From: Nitrobacter sp. 62-23 | Lineage (GTDB): Bacteria > Pseudomonadota > Alphaproteobacteria > Rhizobiales > Xanthobacteraceae | Direction: 5' to 3' | Length of the DNA stretch: 64,000 nucleotides | Assembly (NCBI RefSeq): GCF_001897285.1 | Contig: NZ_MKSM01000064.1 | Span: forward strand, 72,372-136,371 | Shown here: one piece after another, positions 62,930-64,000 of the stretch | Numbering within the stretch: the stretch's first letter is position 1 | Layout: the number at the start of each line of letters is the position of its first letter | The notes under the pieces: model-generated | Told to the model about the DNA's origin: nothing | The model's input: only the letters and a program-made list of their open reading frames with translations | Databases searched by the model: none | Translations under genes and position numbers: made by a program

Positions 62930-63193
62930 TTATTGCATCCGCGGCTGGAGAAGGTGCCGGTAGCCGTGCTCTGTCATCCAGCGCGCACGCGCCAAGTGAC
63001 TATCGTGCATGTGCTTCGCGCGCTGCGGATCGGCGTCAACGTCGAGGCCGAACACGATCTTGACCACCTCGCGCCAATCGGCGCCCTCCTCGGCCGCGTC
63101 GAGCAGCCGAAGATAGGTGGCGAGATGTGCTTCATCGTAGGCGTTCACCCGATCGGTCAGCGGCGGGCTGTCCTTGAAGGTGGGCTTGCTCAT
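62930..63193 (-). CDS. Small DUF2285-like protein, QseM-type antiactivator candidate
   Basis: 87 residues from the ATG at 63193 (MSKPTFKDSPPLTDRVNAYD). The second half WREVVKIVFGLD and HLARARWMTEHGYRHLL has the helix-turn-helix pattern of DUF2285, and resembles the end of the FseA-like protein (RDMIDGGYLRWL). In ICEMlSym the antiactivator QseM is such a DUF2285 protein and binds FseA and TraR. Divergent from the XRE gene 63423, as qseM is from qseC. Confidence 0.7.
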   Translation of the reverse strand: MSKPTFKDSPPLTDRVNAYDEAHLATYLRLLDAAEEGADWREVVKIVFGLDVDADPQRAKHMHDSHLARARWMTEHGYRHLLQPRMQ

Positions 63194-63373
63194 CAACGTG
63201 TTTCCAAACCCCGTCGATTTAGAATCAAAATAGATTATGCGCGCCGACCGCAACAGGTTTTGAACAACATTCCCGTTGCGGACTTGGAATAGCGCCATGC
63301 CGTCGGCGCGATAGCAGGACCGGACATCACAATCATCCTCCTGTCGGAACCGATCTCCCTTCTATATCGAATA

Positions 63374-63402
63374 GGAACAATCGTTCCTAGAACGATCGTT
63401 CC
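63374..63402. promoter_or_regulatory. Two palindromic operators before the XRE gene
   Basis: GGAACAATCGTTCC (63374-63387) and AGAACGATCGTTCC (63389-63402), each a near or perfect palindrome, with centres 15 bases apart, 21 bases upstream of the XRE start. Position and form are those of repressor operators O1 and O2 in a divergent qseM-qseC region. Confidence 0.65.
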
Positions 63403-63422
63403 GATTCTGGCTCCGATGCGTC

Positions 63423-63638
63423 ATGGACCTTAAGGAGGTCATGGCGATCAACATGCGTCGGCTGCGCTATGACAAGAAACTGACGCAAGAGGAGCTGGCT
63501 GCGCGCTCGGGCTTGAGCATGCGCTATGTCGGCTCGATCGAGCGCGGCGCTGTGTCGGCGAGCGTCAGTGTCCTGGGCAAGGTCGCGGAGGCGCTCGACG
63601 TCGATCCCTGCGATCTAATCCGGCTGCCGAAGCGCTGA
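63423..63638 (+). CDS. XRE-family repressor, QseC-like
   Basis: 71 residues. Helix-turn-helix: NMRRLRYDKKLTQEELAARSGLSMRYVGSIERG, then SVSVLGKVAEALDVDP. A second ATG at 63441 follows AAGGAGG but with only two bases of spacing, so the start is uncertain. The only plus-strand gene of the right end. Probably represses itself and the divergent antiactivator gene through the palindromes at 63374-63402. Confidence 0.85.
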   Translation: MDLKEVMAINMRRLRYDKKLTQEELAARSGLSMRYVGSIERGAVSASVSVLGKVAEALDVDPCDLIRLPKR

Positions 63639-63715
63639 CGGTCACGGCCTCAAGCTCGCGCGTCGGCGCGACGTTTCCGATCGGGATGATTGGCAAGTTT
63701 GTGTGTGGATCGCGA

Positions 63716-63793
63716 GCCGGGCGCAGCCCGGCGAGCGGCGGCCGTGCCGTTGCGGCGCGGCCGCGCCGCCGATCCGGGTTCGCGGATCGGCGG
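63716..63793. terminator. Two GC-rich stem-loops between convergent genes
   Basis: GCCGGGC-GCA-GCCCGGC (63716-63732) and CCGCCGATCC-GGGTTCGC-GGATCGGCGG (63766-63793), stems of 7 and 10 base pairs. They lie between the convergent XRE gene (ends 63638) and the partial gene at the right edge (ends 63849), and could stop transcripts from both sides. No T-tract. Confidence 0.4.
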
Positions 63794-63848
63794 AAAATTC
63801 CGGGAATGGAAGCCGCGCGGCCGAAGGTCGACCGCGCGGGCTATCGGG

Positions 63849-64000
63849 CTATGTCGCCTTCTCCAGCAGCGTCCTCGCCTTCCCCTCCAGTTCAAGGCGC
63901 GTATCCTGATGGGCCTTGGTGCGGGCGTGCGCCGTCATGCCCTGCACAAAGTCAAAGATGCTTTCCGGTGGGCGGCCCTCTTCCTGCAATACGGCCTCGA
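63849..64000 (-). CDS. Partial gene running off the right edge, C-terminal end
   Basis: Only the last about 50 codons are in the window, stop TAG at 63849-63851: EAVLQEEGRPPESIFDFVQG, then MTAHARTKAHQDTRLELEGKARTLLEKAT. This tail is reminiscent of plasmid/ICE DUF932 proteins, but with so little sequence I cannot assign it. It is on the minus strand like the regulatory genes. Confidence 0.5.
   Translation of the reverse strand, partial: EAVLQEEGRPPESIFDFVQGMTAHARTKAHQDTRLELEGKARTLLEKAT

Larger units (their letters stand above)
19036..64000. mobile_element. Integrative and conjugative element (part)
   Basis: Complete mating-pair genes (trbB to trbI), coupling protein, relaxase, transglycosylase, TraF peptidase, replication initiator with iterons, excisionase-like HTH and FseA/QseM/QseC-like regulators are all on the minus strand except the XRE gene. 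Integrase and attachment sites are not in the window. The 5.5-18.8 kb defence island is probably also carried by the element. Confidence 0.85.

Noticed and set aside
1-64000. CRISPR arrays and tRNA or rRNA genes
   Set aside because: No direct repeats of about 23-37 bases with regular spacers were seen; the iterons are three copies only. No cloverleaf or rRNA core sequence was found.

Overview
The window is about 62% G+C with dense, overlapping, Alphaproteobacteria-type genes. It carries most of an integrative and conjugative element (ICE) of the tra/trb family common in Hyphomicrobiales (Bradyrhizobium, Mesorhizobium, Rhodopseudomonas, Nitrobacter and relatives). The host assignment is inferred from gene families (Trb set with TrbK-alt and DUF2274, DUF736, DUF2840, RepA, DUF6499/DUF2285, a Blh-SQR fusion) and not from a marker gene. 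No integrase, att site, tRNA or rRNA gene is visible, so the element ends are probably outside the window.

Layout. 1-5.5 kb: genes on the minus strand, namely a nuclease-NTPase running off the left edge, a regulator-like protein, two unknowns, a CoiA-like nuclease and what looks like the orphaned C-terminal nuclease domain of a RecB/AddA-type helicase-nuclease. 5.5-18.8 kb: a defence island with a TacA/TacT toxin-antitoxin pair; an unusual operon hsdS-ptuA-ptuB-hsdM, in which a Septu-like ATPase/HNH pair sits inside a type I modification locus that has no hsdR in view; an AlbA_2 protein coupled to a HEPN-like protein; and the ietA/ietS ATPase-subtilase pair. 19.0-28.7 kb: the complete trb mating-pair operon (trbB-C-D-E-J-K-L-F-G-I plus DUF2274), minus strand.

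28.9-51.7 kb: a cargo block lying between trbB and the copG/traG genes. It has a LysR gene; gene relics; a sulfide/persulfide detoxification locus (TauE exporter, Blh-SQR fusion, persulfide dioxygenase, peroxiredoxin, ArsR); a periplasmic thiol locus (L,D-transpeptidase, DsbA, DsbD) divergent from a two-component system; and a mosaic of oxidoreductases, transporters and pseudogenes with a duplicated 144-bp segment.

51.8-64.0 kb: the conjugative DNA-processing half (CopG, TraG, VapBC, relaxase, candidate oriT, transglycosylase, DUF736, TraF, DUF2840) and the replication/control half (RepA with three iterons, an excisionase-like HTH, overlapping DUF6499 and DUF2285 ORFs, a small DUF2285-like protein divergent from an XRE repressor). 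This last part matches the FseA/QseM/QseC/RdfS circuit known from ICEMlSym of Mesorhizobium R7A, including a probable +1 ribosomal frameshift that would make the excision activator.

How it fits together: the DUF2285-like antiactivator and XRE protein would keep the element silent. Frameshifted FseA would turn on the excisionase and the repA-traF-relaxase genes. The relaxase would nick at oriT, TraG would couple the DNA to the Trb channel, and iteron/RepA replication could maintain the excised circle. A CGTAG-iterated promoter motif occurs upstream of both traG and trbB and may co-regulate the two split transfer operons. Defence genes and metabolic cargo ride along.
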